Below the pieces are notes generated by a model. It was not told the DNA's origin and made no database searches. It saw only the letters and a list, made by a program, of their open reading frames with translations. A stretch of DNA of 64,000 nt from Buchnera aphidicola (Aphis craccivora) (GTDB lineage Bacteria; Pseudomonadota; Gammaproteobacteria; Enterobacterales; Enterobacteriaceae): positions 568,743 through 632,742 of the forward strand of contig NZ_CP034897.1 in the NCBI RefSeq assembly GCF_005082145.1. The letters run 5' to 3'. Both the position numbers and the translations under genes were made by a program. Shown here in pieces: positions 10,117-19,686 of the stretch (the first letter of the stretch is position 1; every line of letters starts with the position of its first letter).

Positions 10117-11247
10117 ATGCTAAAATTACCTCCAATTAGTTTATATATCCATATTCCTTGGTGTATCAAAAAATGTGGATATTGTGATTTTTATTCATAT
10201 GTTAGCAAAGAAATAATTCCAGAAACAGAATATATTAAAAGTTTGCTAAAAGATTTAGAAAAAGATTTAAAATTAATATATAAAAGAAAAATAAATAATA
10301 TTTTTATTGGTGGAGGAACACCTAGTTTACTTCATAATATATCTATTAAAAATTTAATAACAGGAATAAAAAAAAGAACAGAGCTTTCTAAGTTCTCAGA
10401 AATTACTATAGAATCTAATCCAAAATTAATAGAATACAAAAATTTTAGAAATTATAAAAAATCAGGAGTTAATCGATTTTCTTTAGGTGTTCAAACATTT
10501 AATTCAAATTTACTAAAAAAAATAGAACGTACATATAATAAAAAAGAAGTTATTACAGCAATAAAAGAAATAAAAAAAATCAATAATAATTTTAATATCG
10601 ATATTATGTATGGATTGCCAACTCAATCATTAAATAATGTTTTATCAGATTTAAAAAATGCTGTTAAATTCAATCCAACACATATATCATGGTATCAATT
10701 AACCATAGAACCTAATACTTCATTCTACAAAAAAGATTTACACTTACCACATGAAAATATTATATTTGAAATGTTCAATCAAGGTGAAAAATTTTTAAAA
10801 AAATCAGGTTATATAAAATATGAAATATCTTCATATGTGAAATCAAAATATAAATGCAAACACAATCTTAATTATTGGAATTTTGGAGATTATATCGGAA
10901 TAGGATGTGGTGCTCATGGTAAAATCACTAAAGTAAATGGAGATATTATTAGAACTGTTAAAAATAAAAATATCAATGACTTTATAAATGGTAAGTATTT
11001 AAATGCTAAGCAACTTATTTTAGATAAAGATAAACCTTTTGAATATTTTATGAATGCTTTTAGGTTATATAAACCTATTTATAAAAAACATTTCCAAGAA
11101 CGCACTAATATTAGTATCTCAAATATAGAAAATAATATTAAACAAGCATTAAAAAAAAAATATTTAATAGAAAATAAAGATTATTGGGAAACAACAAAAA
11201 AAGGAAAAATATTTCTTAATTCATTATTAAAAATTTTTTTAAATTAA
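10117..11247 (+). CDS. hemW: heme chaperone HemW (radical SAM family)
   Basis: Radical SAM protein related to coproporphyrinogen dehydrogenase but acting as a heme-binding chaperone. The protein has 376 residues. The cluster motif CxxxCxxC appears as CIKKCGYC near residue 16, and GGGTPSLL follows near residue 66. The HNxxYW signature that marks HemW rather than HemN is present as HNLNYW, in front of GIGCGAHG. It is convergent with trmB, only 7 bp apart. In a reduced genome its client is unclear. Confidence 0.92.
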   Translation: MLKLPPISLYIHIPWCIKKCGYCDFYSYVSKEIIPETEYIKSLLKDLEKDLKLIYKRKINNIFIGGGTPSLLHNISIKNLITGIKKRTELSKFSEITIESNPKLIEYKNFRNYKKSGVNRFSLGVQTFNSNLLKKIERTYNKKEVITAIKEIKKINNNFNIDIMYGLPTQSLNNVLSDLKNAVKFNPTHISWYQLTIEPNTSFYKKDLHLPHENIIFEMFNQGEKFLKKSGYIKYEISSYVKSKYKCKHNLNYWNFGDYIGIGCGAHGKITKVNGDIIRTVKNKNINDFINGKYLNAKQLILDKDKPFEYFMNAFRLYKPIYKKHFQERTNISISNIENNIKQALKKKYLIENKDYWETTKKGKIFLNSLLKIFLN

Positions 11248-11254
11248 AAAATAT

Positions 11255-11971
11255 TTAAAATTTAGACTGAAATACTAAATTAAAGATTTGATTTCCCAAA
11301 AAATATGCTTTTTTTTCAAACCTTGTTTTTATGTTAGGAATAGAGTCTTTGATAAAATTATTTGTGTCAGATAAATTTAAATAATTATCAATTTTTTTTA
11401 TTGTATTTAATATATAAGAAGCATATTCTTTTGAATCAGTTTTGATATGTAAAATACCACCAAAAATTAATTTTTTTAAAATTTTTTTTAAAAAAATATA
11501 TTGTATCATTCTTCTTTTATGGTGACGTTTTTTAGGCCAAGGATCAGGAAAAAAAATCTGTATTTTTGATAATGTATGATTAGAAATCATATTTTCAATT
11601 ACTTCAATTGCATTATAATGTATAATTTTTAAATTTTCTAAATTAGAAACATAAGCAAAACGTAAACAAGAACCTATTCCTGATTGATATACTTCAATGC
11701 CTAAAAAATTATAATGATCAGAATGAATTGCTGTTTGTACTAAAGATTCGCCTGATCCAAAACCAATATCTAAAATAATTGGATAATTATATTTAAAAAC
11801 TGATCTAAAATTTATAGGTGTTAATTGATAATTAATTCCAAATAAAGACCAATACTCTTTAATCGATTGCAATTGAGATTTAGTTATTCGGCCTTTTCGA
11901 CATACAAAACTTTGGTTTTGTCTTAAAAATATCCCATTTTTATATTTAGGTGTTATAATGTTATTTTTCAT
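11255..11971 (-). CDS. trmB: tRNA (guanine-N7-)-methyltransferase
   Basis: Makes m7G46 in the variable loop of tRNAs. The protein has 238 residues (E. coli 239). The SAM-binding glycine-rich motif is DIGFGSGESL, and the tRNA-binding/catalytic block is FFPDPWPKKRHHKRR. The gene is divergent from mutY as in E. coli (trmB-mutY-yggX) and convergent with hemW. Confidence 0.95.
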   Translation of the reverse strand: MKNNIITPKYKNGIFLRQNQSFVCRKGRITKSQLQSIKEYWSLFGINYQLTPINFRSVFKYNYPIILDIGFGSGESLVQTAIHSDHYNFLGIEVYQSGIGSCLRFAYVSNLENLKIIHYNAIEVIENMISNHTLSKIQIFFPDPWPKKRHHKRRMIQYIFLKKILKKLIFGGILHIKTDSKEYASYILNTIKKIDNYLNLSDTNNFIKDSIPNIKTRFEKKAYFLGNQIFNLVFQSKF

Positions 11972-12088
11972 ATTTCAGTAAATTATTAATTATAAAATAT
12001 TTGATAAAATCATATATTTATATCTTAACTTTTTTTAAAAAAAAATACAGCTATATTACTTTTTTAACTGATAAATAGTTCTATTAAA

Positions 12089-13129
12089 ATGACACTTCAT
12101 ATTTTTTCACAATTAGTTCTGAACTGGTATCATTTAAACGGAAGAAAAAACCTTCCTTGGCAAAGAGATAAAACATTATATAGAGTTTGGATATCTGAAA
12201 TAATGTTACAACAAACCCAAGTAAAAACTGTTATTCCATATTTTAAAAAATTTATATCAAAATTTCCAAATTTAAATTCTTTAAATAATGGTACTTTAAA
12301 TGAAATTTTATATTTGTGGAGCGGTCTAGGATATTATAAGAGAGCTAAAAATATTTATGAAACAGCTAAAATTATAAAAAATAAATTTAATGGAAAATTT
12401 CCAAAAAATATTTTAGATTTAGTAAAATTACCAGGTATAGGAAAATCTACTGCAGGAGCTATTTTATCTTTTACATTAAATTATTTTTTTTCTATTTTAG
12501 ACGGAAATGTAAAAAGAATATTAATCCGATATTATGGGATTTCTGAATGTTTAAAAAATACTAAAACTGAAAAAAAATTATGGAATTTAATAGAAAATAT
12601 AACTCCTATTCATAATACTGGCGCTTTCAATCAAGGAATAATTGATATCGGCGCATTAATTTGCACTTCTAAAATACCTAAGTGCAACATTTGTCCATTA
12701 AACACAAAATGTATTGCTTATAAAGAAAAAGAATGGAAAAAATATTCTTTTCAAAAGAATACTATAAAAAAAATAAAAAAAAAATACTGGTTTGTTATAA
12801 TTTATTTTCAAAATACAATTTGGATGCAAAAAAATACTATAAAAAACATTTGGAATAATTTATTTTATTTTCCAAGCTTTGAAAAAAAAAATGATGCTAT
12901 ACAATGGATGAAAAAAAATCAAATTAATGTTAAAAATATCAAAGAAATGAATTCTTTTTGTCATGAATTTAGTCATTTTACAATGTATGCTAACCCAATA
13001 CTAATAAAATTATTTTTTAAACATAATTGTTTTAATACTAAAAAACAAGGAATTTGGTATAATTTAAATAAACCTCAAAAAATTGGCTTACCTAAATTAG
13101 TAGAAAAAATTTTAAAATTATTAATATAA
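12089..13129 (+). CDS. mutY: adenine DNA glycosylase MutY
   Basis: Removes adenine mispaired with 8-oxoguanine. The protein has 346 residues (E. coli 350). The catalytic glutamate lies in WISEIMLQQTQV near residue 36, the helix-hairpin-helix in LVKLPGIGKSTAGAIL with the catalytic Asp in ILDGNVKRIL, and the [4Fe-4S] ligands in C-x6-C-x2-C-x5-C near residue 193. The C-terminal NUDIX-like domain is present but weakly conserved and lysine-rich. It is retained while mutL nearby is destroyed, so base-excision repair of oxidised guanine persists where mismatch repair appears lost. Confidence 0.95.
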   Translation: MTLHIFSQLVLNWYHLNGRKNLPWQRDKTLYRVWISEIMLQQTQVKTVIPYFKKFISKFPNLNSLNNGTLNEILYLWSGLGYYKRAKNIYETAKIIKNKFNGKFPKNILDLVKLPGIGKSTAGAILSFTLNYFFSILDGNVKRILIRYYGISECLKNTKTEKKLWNLIENITPIHNTGAFNQGIIDIGALICTSKIPKCNICPLNTKCIAYKEKEWKKYSFQKNTIKKIKKKYWFVIIYFQNTIWMQKNTIKNIWNNLFYFPSFEKKNDAIQWMKKNQINVKNIKEMNSFCHEFSHFTMYANPILIKLFFKHNCFNTKKQGIWYNLNKPQKIGLPKLVEKILKLLI

Positions 13130-13158
13130 TTTTTCAATAAAAGGAAAAATTAAAATCA

Positions 13159-13398
13159 ATGTCTCGTAAAATTTTTTGTGTATTTTTACAAAAAGAATCT
13201 GAAGGTCATGAATTTCCACCATATCCAGGAGAGCTAGGAAAAAAAATATACTATAAAATATCTAAAAAAGCCTGGAGACAATGGATTATTCAACAAACTA
13301 AATTGATAAATGAAGAAAAATTAAATATGATGAATGCAATAGATCAAAAGAAAATAAAAAAATATATGCAATTATTTTTATTTAAAAATATTACCTAA
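13159..13398 (+). CDS. yggX: Fe(2+)-trafficking / oxidative protection protein YggX
   Basis: Small protein protecting Fe/S proteins from oxidative damage. The protein has 79 residues against 91 in E. coli; the N-terminal cysteine context [12 protein letters not shown], the [12 protein letters not shown] block and the [11 protein letters not shown] helix are kept, and about 12 residues of the C-terminal tail are missing. A ribosome binding site (AAGGA) lies before ATG 13159. It follows mutY by 29 bp as in E. coli. Confidence 0.93.
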   Translation: MSRKIFCVFLQKESEGHEFPPYPGELGKKIYYKISKKAWRQWIIQQTKLINEEKLNMMNAIDQKKIKKYMQLFLFKNIT

Positions 13399-13459
13399 AA
13401 ATAAAAATATATTTTAAATAAAATTTACATTAAGTTAAACATGTTGATTTATTAAAAAA

Positions 13460-14242
13460 GTGCTCATATTCGATTCTGGTATAGGAGGGATTTCTATATT
13501 AGAAAATATTAAAAAAAATCTTCCTAATATAAATTATATATATTTATTAGATAATGAAGGGTTTCCTTATGGAGAAAAAAAAGAATCTTTTATTATAGAA
13601 AGAAGTATTAAAATAATTAATACAATTAAAACAATCTATCCAATCAAATTAGTTGTTGTTGCTTGTAATACCGCAAGTACAATATCTTTATCTATATTAA
13701 AAAAAACTTTTAATATTCCTATTATTGGAGTTTTACCTTCGTTAGATAAAGCAATTAAAATAACAAAAAACAATAAGATTGGTTTTATTGCAACTAAAGC
13801 AACAATACAAAGTATATATATTAAAAAAATTATATACAAACATATTCATCGTAAAAATATAAAAATAATAGCAACAAATAAACTCGCAAAAATTGCTGAA
13901 AAAAAAATTCGAAAATTATCAATTTCTAATTTAGAGTTAAAAAAAATTTTTAATTCTTGGATTACACTTTCAGTACAACCTGATACGATTTATCTTGGTT
14001 GTACTCATTTTTTATTTTTAAAAAATGAAATTCAAAATATTTTTTATAAACCAATTAATTTTTTAGATACTCATGAAAGTGTAACTGAAATAGTTAAACA
14101 ATATTTTATAAAAAATAAAACAAAACAAAATATAAAAGAAAATATTTTTTTATATTCACAATATAATAAAGAACTTAATAATTTATTATGGGTATTAAAA
14201 AAATATAAATTTAACCGTATTGAAAAAATTAATTTAGATTAA
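13460..14242 (+). CDS. murI: glutamate racemase
   Basis: Makes D-glutamate for peptidoglycan. I use GTG 13460, giving 260 residues starting directly at LIFDSGIGG; E. coli has about 20 extra N-terminal residues. The frame is open only a few codons further upstream (ATT 13451 would be the only other initiator before a stop at 13445), and no Shine-Dalgarno is seen. Both catalytic cysteines are present (VVACNTAST and LGCTHFLFL). Its last 14 bases overlap the convergent sbcB. Confidence 0.9.
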   Translation: MLIFDSGIGGISILENIKKNLPNINYIYLLDNEGFPYGEKKESFIIERSIKIINTIKTIYPIKLVVVACNTASTISLSILKKTFNIPIIGVLPSLDKAIKITKNNKIGFIATKATIQSIYIKKIIYKHIHRKNIKIIATNKLAKIAEKKIRKLSISNLELKKIFNSWITLSVQPDTIYLGCTHFLFLKNEIQNIFYKPINFLDTHESVTEIVKQYFIKNKTKQNIKENIFLYSQYNKELNNLLWVLKKYKFNRIEKINLD

Positions 14243-15689
14243 TTTTTTGATAAAACAAAGTTTTATATTTTTCAAAAATATATTTTAATAGTTTATTTAA
14301 CAAATTTACTTTTTCTATATCATAAGAAAATTTTTCTAAAAGATTTTCAATCTTATTTACATATTCCTTCAAAACTAATCGATTAAAAACTTTAAAACAA
14401 TGATCAAACCAAATTTTTTTTTCATTAGTATTTAATATGAATATAAAATTTCGAGCTTTATATCGAAAAAAAAGTTCTTTTAAACGTATATCTTTAAAAC
14501 CTAATGTAATATTTTTTAAATGTATCGGATTGGTATTACTAATTTTTTTTATTAATTGTTTATCTTGTAAGTTAAAAAAACCATGATAAATTTTTAAATC
14601 TACATTTGAAATTTCTTGAAAGATATTTATTTTAGAAAGGAAAAATTTTATATGATTTATTATAAAATAATTTAATTTAATTAAATTTATTTTCTCATCT
14701 ATGTAAAAATCTTTTAATTTTAATCTTTCAGCGTCTTCTGTTCGGATAAATTGAATAGGAACTAATATAGGACAACGGTTAAAATATATCAATACTATTC
14801 CTAAATCAAATAAATTTTTACTATTTACATTTTGATAATGATTTTTTTTAAAAAATTCAATTAATTTTTTAATATCTTTAAACAAATCTATTGCAATTAA
14901 TAGATTGCTATTATTTTCATCCCAGAATAGAGGTAATATAAAACTCATATTATTACGTATAACAGTAAAATAACTAGAAATATAAAGAATAGGTTGAAAA
15001 CTATTTATATTAATTAATTTATATAATTCATTTTTTTTTCGATATTTAAAAAAAAAGTTAAATAATTTTGGTTGTTTTTTTCTTATAAGTTTTGCGAGCT
15101 CAATAGTAGCATAAACATCAGAAATTGCATCATGCGCATTATAATGTAATATATTATTTTCTTGAGTTAACTCAGATAGTTTAAAAATAGGAAAACCAAG
15201 ATTATTTTTAGGCCATTTAATACCATGAGGTCTTAAAAGATAACATACTCTCATAATATTTAATAAATCCCAACGAGAATTATTATTCTTCCAACTCCAT
15301 TCATATGGATCTAAAAAATTACGATAAAATATATTTCTTGTAATTTCATCATCAAAAGCAATATTATTATAACCTACTATACAAGTATTAGGTTTAATTA
15401 AAATATTATATATTTTCCTGGAAAATTCATATTCATTAGTTCCATGTTTAAATGTATACTGTGGAGTAATTTTAGTTGTTAAAATAGAATAAGGTTCTGG
15501 CAAATAATCATCAGATGGAAAGCAATAAAAACATTTTGGTTCTTCAATAATTGTTAAATTTTCATCTGTTCTAATAGATGCAAATTGAGCAGGTTTGTCT
15601 AATGATGTATGTGTTCCAAAAGTTTCATAATCATAAAATAATAAAGTAAATAAATTTTTTTGATAAAGAATTTTTTTATGTTTGTTCAT
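14229..15689 (-). CDS. sbcB: exodeoxyribonuclease I
   Basis: 3'-5' exonuclease on single-stranded DNA, used in recombination and repair. The protein has 486 residues (E. coli 475). The DEDD-family motif I is FLFYDYETFGTHTSLDKPAQFA-like near residue 17, motif II is VGYNNIAFDDEI near residue 115 and motif III is HNAHDAISDVYAT-like (YNAHDAISD) near residue 183. The C-terminal SH3-like and helical parts are lysine/asparagine-rich and diverged. The 3' end overlaps murI by 14 bp tail to tail. Confidence 0.94.
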   Translation of the reverse strand: MNKHKKILYQKNLFTLLFYDYETFGTHTSLDKPAQFASIRTDENLTIIEEPKCFYCFPSDDYLPEPYSILTTKITPQYTFKHGTNEYEFSRKIYNILIKPNTCIVGYNNIAFDDEITRNIFYRNFLDPYEWSWKNNNSRWDLLNIMRVCYLLRPHGIKWPKNNLGFPIFKLSELTQENNILHYNAHDAISDVYATIELAKLIRKKQPKLFNFFFKYRKKNELYKLININSFQPILYISSYFTVIRNNMSFILPLFWDENNSNLLIAIDLFKDIKKLIEFFKKNHYQNVNSKNLFDLGIVLIYFNRCPILVPIQFIRTEDAERLKLKDFYIDEKINLIKLNYFIINHIKFFLSKINIFQEISNVDLKIYHGFFNLQDKQLIKKISNTNPIHLKNITLGFKDIRLKELFFRYKARNFIFILNTNEKKIWFDHCFKVFNRLVLKEYVNKIENLLEKFSYDIEKVNLLNKLLKYIFEKYKTLFYQKINLN

Positions 15690-16018
15690 TACATAATCTT
15701 AATAATTTAAATAACTAAATTTATAAAAGAATTTCTTTTAATAAATTAAAAGAAATTGTTATAAATATTCTAAATACTATTTATATAAAAATATTTATAC
15801 ATATAAAATTTATAAATAAATTTAAAAGAAAAATAAAAGAAATACCTGATATTAAAAAACAATCAAAATAAGAATTTTATTAATAATTTAAAAAAATATA
15901 TTATATCAGATATAAATTGAGAGGAAATTAAAAAATAATTTTACGATAAAATGAATATACAGGTAAAATTGATAATTATAATATAAATTAAAATATTATA
16001 AATTTACATTAAATTTTT
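15690..16018. other. non-coding gap upstream of sbcB and downstream of tRNA-Asn
   Basis: About 330 bp of A/T-rich sequence with no open frame or homology that I can recognise. It presumably carries the sbcB promoter and the 3' trailer of the tRNA-Asn transcript. Confidence 0.6.
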
Positions 16019-16091
16019 CTCCCCTGACTGGGCTCGAACCAGTGACATACGGATTAACAGTCCGCCGTTCTACCAACTGAACTACAGAGGA
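16019..16091 (-). tRNA. asnT-like: tRNA-Asn (anticodon GUU)
   Basis: A 73 nt cloverleaf on the minus strand: acceptor TCCTCTG pairing with CAGGGGA (one G-U), D arm GTTCAGTTGGTAGAAC, anticodon GTT in CTGTTAA, T loop GGTTCGAGCC. The sequence is nearly identical to E. coli tRNA-Asn. CCA is not encoded; the acceptor is followed by A residues. Confidence 0.97.
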
Positions 16092-16226
16092 ATATCAATA
16101 TTTATATCAAAAATTTACATATCTGTCAAATATATATATAAAATTAAAAATTAACTATAAATTTTTTAAAAGAAGTCTAGATTATTATAAGAAATTCATT
16201 TATAGTAAAAGGTATAAAAATATTAA

Positions 16227-16299
16227 GGCCCTTTAGCTCAGTGGTTAGAGCAGGCGACTCATAATCGCTTGGTCGCTGGTTCAAATCCAGCAAGGGCCA
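16227..16299 (+). tRNA. ileX: tRNA-Ile2 (CAU anticodon, lysidine-type, reads AUA)
   Basis: 73 nt with acceptor GGCCCTT/AAGGGCC and anticodon CAT. The body (AGCAGGCGACTCATAATCGCTTGGTCGCTGG) matches E. coli tRNA-Ile2 rather than elongator or initiator Met, so C34 must be turned into lysidine by TilS to read AUA, a codon used heavily in this AT-rich genome. CCA is not encoded. Confidence 0.93.
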
Positions 16300-16389
16300 T
16301 AAAAACTAATAAACTAAAATATAAAATATTTTTAAATATTAAAAAATAACATTAACTAAATTTTTCATCATTAATTAGGATTCAAATTG

Positions 16390-17033
16390 ATGGAATGGAA
16401 AAAAGAATTTATTGAGTTTCTTTTAAAAAAAAAGTCTTAAATTTTGGAACATTTATACTAAAATCAGGACGAACTAGTCCTTATTTTTTTAATTCAGGAT
16501 TATTATCAACAGGTAAAGATACTGCTAAAATTGGATTGTTTTACGCACGCGCAATAATGGATTTAAATATTAAATTTGATGTATTATTTGGACCTGCTTA
16601 TAAAGGTATTCCTATTGTAGTTTCTACTTCTATAGCGTTAAAAAATCAATATAATTTAGATATTCCATATTCTTTTAATAGAAAAGAAGAAAAAAAATAT
16701 GGAGAAAAAGGAGAACTGATAGGTGGAAATATAAAAAATAAAAAAATTATTATTTTAGATGATGTAATAACTTCAGGAATGTCAATAAACCATTCAATTA
16801 AAATAATTGAAAAAGAAAATTCTAAAATATCTTCAATTTTTGTTTTGCTTGATCGAAAAGAAAAAAGAGAGAGTAACTTACACAAGGTTAATTATCTAAA
16901 AAAACAAAAAACTCATAAAATCAACTCTATTATTACAATAAACGATTTGATTATTTATCTTTCAAAAAAAGAAAAATTAAAAAAATATGCTTCTAAATTA
17001 ATAGAATATCATGCAGAACATGGAACTTTTTAA
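16390..17033 (+). pseudogene. pyrE: orotate phosphoribosyltransferase, split by a poly(A)9 frameshift
   Basis: Joins orotate to PRPP in UMP synthesis. ATG 16390 has an AGGA ribosome binding site 9 bases upstream and reads MEWKKEFIEFLLKKK up to a run of nine A (16425-16433), after which this frame stops at 16438. One extra A moves reading into VLNFGTFILKSGRTSPYFFN, which aligns with E. coli PyrE, and continues to 17033. The corrected protein has 214 residues (E. coli 213) with the PRPP loop IIILDDVITSGMS and the FGPAYKGIP block intact. Conservation downstream argues for a working gene read by slippage, a polymorphic tract or a sequence error rather than a long-dead gene. Confidence 0.9.
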
Positions 17034-17044
17034 AAATCTTATAT

Positions 17045-17509
17045 TTATATTCCAGAATGACCAAATCCGCTTTTAAAACGAGCAGTTTTCTTAAATTTTT
17101 TGACTATAGAAAATTTTGGGCGAATAATTGGAACAAATACTATTTGTGCAATTCTATTATTAGGATAAATAAAAAAATCTTTTACACTCCTGTTCCATAG
17201 TGAAATCATTAATTCACCTTGATAATCTGAATCAATTAAACCTACTAAATTCCCTAAAACAATACCATCTTTATGACCTAATCCAGATCGGGGTAAAATT
17301 AAAGCAGTAATATAAGGGTTTTCAATATATATTGAAATTCCAGTTGGAACTAAAACAACTTCTTTTGCAGGTAAAATTATTTTTTTACTTATACATGCTT
17401 TAAGATCTAGTGCAGAAGATCCAGAAGTAGCATATTCAGGTAAAAAACTATCGTTACTTTTAACTTCTTTAGTATTTAAAAATTTAATTTGAATTTGATT
17501 TGTATTCAT
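17045..17509 (-). CDS. dut: dUTP diphosphatase
   Basis: Hydrolyses dUTP to dUMP, keeping uracil out of DNA and feeding thymidylate synthesis. The protein has 154 residues. Trimeric dUTPase motifs are seen in order: ALDLKAC near residue 33, PRSGLGHKDG near 73, GLIDSDYQGEL near 88, NRIAQ near 115 and the C-terminal flexible arm FKSGFGHSGI. It is convergent with pyrE, 11 bp apart, a pairing also near that of E. coli (dut-slmA-pyrE with slmA lost). Confidence 0.96.
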   Translation of the reverse strand: MNTNQIQIKFLNTKEVKSNDSFLPEYATSGSSALDLKACISKKIILPAKEVVLVPTGISIYIENPYITALILPRSGLGHKDGIVLGNLVGLIDSDYQGELMISLWNRSVKDFFIYPNNRIAQIVFVPIIRPKFSIVKKFKKTARFKSGFGHSGI

Positions 17510-17544
17510 ATTTTATTAACGTGTTATTAAAATATATTTTAAAA

Positions 17545-18297
17545 TTACGATAAAACTAAAAAATCTGGATTAATTAACGATACTCTAGAAATCAAGGAAT
17601 AATTTAAGCTTTTTCTTTCATTATATGAAATTACTTTTCCCCCTGCAGCTGCAACAATAGCATGTCCTGCTGCAGTATCCCAGATATATGTTTTTCCAAA
17701 TCTTGCGTAAACCTGCGCTTTTCCTTCTGCTACATAACAAAACTTTAAAGATGAACCTAATTTTTTTATTGTATACTTTTCGGTTTTCTTCAAAAAATCA
17801 TGTAGTTTTTTATTTGGATGCGAACGACTAATAATAAATTTTGGTATATTAGATCGCATTACAGAGATGCTTTCTTTATATCCTTCTGAATTTATTTTAT
17901 AAGCTTGTTTTTTATAAGCGTAATATAAAGTATTAAAAAAAGGAGCATATACAACACCTAATATAGGTATTCCATATTCAATTAAACTAATATTAACTGT
18001 AAATTCACCATTTTTTTTTAAAAATTCTTTTGTTCCATCTAGCGGATCAATTAACCAATAAGTATTCCAATTTTTATTATATTTAATATCATCAAAATCT
18101 TCTTCAGATAAAATTGGAATATTTGGCGAAATAGTAGTTAATCCACTTTTAATAATTTTATTAGCAATTTTATCTGCATTAGTTACAGGACTTTTATCAA
18201 GTTTATAAGAAATATCTAGTAATGCACCACTAGAATTATAAACTTTCATAATAGCAGCCCCGGCATTACGAGTGATTTTACAAATCTCTTTAAACAT
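17545..18297 (-). CDS. cysQ: 3'(2'),5'-bisphosphate nucleotidase
   Basis: Inositol-phosphatase-superfamily enzyme that removes PAP formed during sulfate assimilation. The protein has 250 residues (E. coli 246). The metal motifs are DPLDGTKEF near residue 85 and WDTAAGHAIVAAAGG near residue 207, with SEEDFDD before them. Its retention fits sulfate reduction and cysteine supply by the symbiont. It lies downstream of rplI in the same direction. Confidence 0.95.
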   Translation of the reverse strand: MFKEICKITRNAGAAIMKVYNSSGALLDISYKLDKSPVTNADKIANKIIKSGLTTISPNIPILSEEDFDDIKYNKNWNTYWLIDPLDGTKEFLKKNGEFTVNISLIEYGIPILGVVYAPFFNTLYYAYKKQAYKINSEGYKESISVMRSNIPKFIISRSHPNKKLHDFLKKTEKYTIKKLGSSLKFCYVAEGKAQVYARFGKTYIWDTAAGHAIVAAAGGKVISYNERKSLNYSLISRVSLINPDFLVLS

Positions 18298-18318
18298 CTA
18301 ACACCATTTTAAAATAAA

Positions 18319-18771
18319 TTATTTTTTAGCAATTATATTAACTATCAAATGTTCATATACTTCGCTATGCGGTTGAAAAATTACTTGATGCTCTCCTACA
18401 TGACGCAATACTCCATTTGGTAATTTTATTTCTTTTTTATTAATTTTTATACCTAATTGAAATATTTCTTTAACAATATCTCTTACACCTACAGAACCAA
18501 ATATTTTATTTTCTTTTCCAACTTTTGAAGGAATTGTGATAGATTTGATTTGCTTTATTTTATCAGCACGAGATTTAGCAAGTAGTAACTCATTAATATT
18601 TTTTTCTTTTAATTTAATTTTTTGATCTTCAAAAGATTGAATATTTTTTTTATCAGCTAAAATAGCTTTTCCTTGAGGAATTAAATAATTTCTAGCATAA
18701 CCTGATTTAACTTTCACGATTTTTCCAGAATCACCTAGGTTTTTAACTTTTAATAAAAGAATTACTTCCAT
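18319..18771 (-). CDS. rplI: 50S ribosomal protein L9
   Basis: Two-domain L9 binding 23S rRNA. The protein has 150 residues (E. coli 149). The N-terminal domain starts MEVILLLKVKNLGDSGKIVKVKSGY with the L9 signature (GYARNYLIPQGKA), then comes the long connecting helix and a C-terminal domain. Third gene of the operon rpsF-rpsR-rplI. Confidence 0.98.
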   Translation of the reverse strand: MEVILLLKVKNLGDSGKIVKVKSGYARNYLIPQGKAILADKKNIQSFEDQKIKLKEKNINELLLAKSRADKIKQIKSITIPSKVGKENKIFGSVGVRDIVKEIFQLGIKINKKEIKLPNGVLRHVGEHQVIFQPHSEVYEHLIVNIIAKK

Positions 18772-18819
18772 TATTTATTATTCTCTTTTAAATTTAAAAA
18801 TATAATCATTAATTTTATA

Positions 18820-19047
18820 TTAACGATGTTGGTCGGTATAAGGAATCAAAGCAAGATATCTTGCTTTTTTAATAGCTCTTGATAATTGACGTTGATATTT
18901 AGCTCTTGTTCCAGTAATACGACTTGGAACAATTTTACCATTTTCTGTAATATAATTTTTTAACATAGAAATATCTTTATAATCTATTTCTTGAATACCT
19001 TCTGCTGTAAAACGACAAAACTTTCGACGACGAAAATAACGGGCCAT
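18820..19047 (-). CDS. rpsR: 30S ribosomal protein S18
   Basis: S18, which pairs with S6 on the platform of the small subunit. The start is ATG 19047 ([13 protein letters not shown]), 75 residues as in E. coli; a further in-frame ATG at 19056 overlaps the AGGA ribosome binding site that sits at the right distance for 19047, so 19047 is chosen. priB, which lies between rpsF and rpsR in E. coli, is absent; only about 100 bp separate the two genes. Confidence 0.98.
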   Translation of the reverse strand: MARYFRRRKFCRFTAEGIQEIDYKDISMLKNYITENGKIVPSRITGTRAKYQRQLSRAIKKARYLALIPYTDQHR

Positions 19048-19150
19048 ATAAAACATCCTTTAAAATTAAAAACAAAATAATTTTTAAATTTATATATATT
19101 TTTAAAAATTTTTATAAAAAGTATTTAAATAAAAATAAATTAATTAATAA

Positions 19151-19492
19151 TTATTTTTTTTCTTTTTTTTCTTCTTTTAGCTTAATTATAGGAGATGCTT
19201 CATTAATTGCTTTTTTAACTGATATAATCATATTTCTAATAATAGCAATATTAAAACGAAAATCTGTTTCCAATAAATTAATAACTTTAGGATAAGTTTC
19301 TATATTCATAAGAACATAATGTGCTTTATTCAATTTATTAATAGGATATGATAATTGTCTTCTGCCCCAATCTTCTAAACGATGTATAATTCCTGAATTA
19401 TCAAGAACTATTTTTTTATATTTTTCAATTATTGTACTAATTTTATCGCTATAGTCAGGATGCACTATAAAAACTATTTCGTAATGACGCAC
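19151..19492 (-). CDS. rpsF: 30S ribosomal protein S6
   Basis: S6, partner of S18. The protein has 113 residues against 131 in E. coli (the variable, modified C-terminal tail is shorter, ending KEEKKEKK). It begins [16 protein letters not shown] and contains [21 protein letters not shown]. First gene of the operon; an AAGGAG-type ribosome binding site lies just upstream of the start. Confidence 0.98.
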   Translation of the reverse strand: MRHYEIVFIVHPDYSDKISTIIEKYKKIVLDNSGIIHRLEDWGRRQLSYPINKLNKAHYVLMNIETYPKVINLLETDFRFNIAIIRNMIISVKKAINEASPIIKLKEEKKEKK

Positions 19493-19686
19493 AAAACGCT
19501 CCTTTTGGGTTTTTTAATTTCCTAGATTATAAAATTATAAAAATAATAGCTATTTCAAGGAAATAAGGAACTATTATATAAAATGATAGCTATTTTAAAT
19601 ACATGGTATTTTAATTTAATGAAAAAATCAATTAAATTTGATCTGATAAAAAATATAAAAAATAAAATTTTTAAAAATTAAATTTA

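Noticed and set aside
16227..16299. tRNA-Met because the anticodon is CAT
   Set aside because: Acceptor and body match tRNA-Ile2 of enterobacteria, not elongator or initiator Met.
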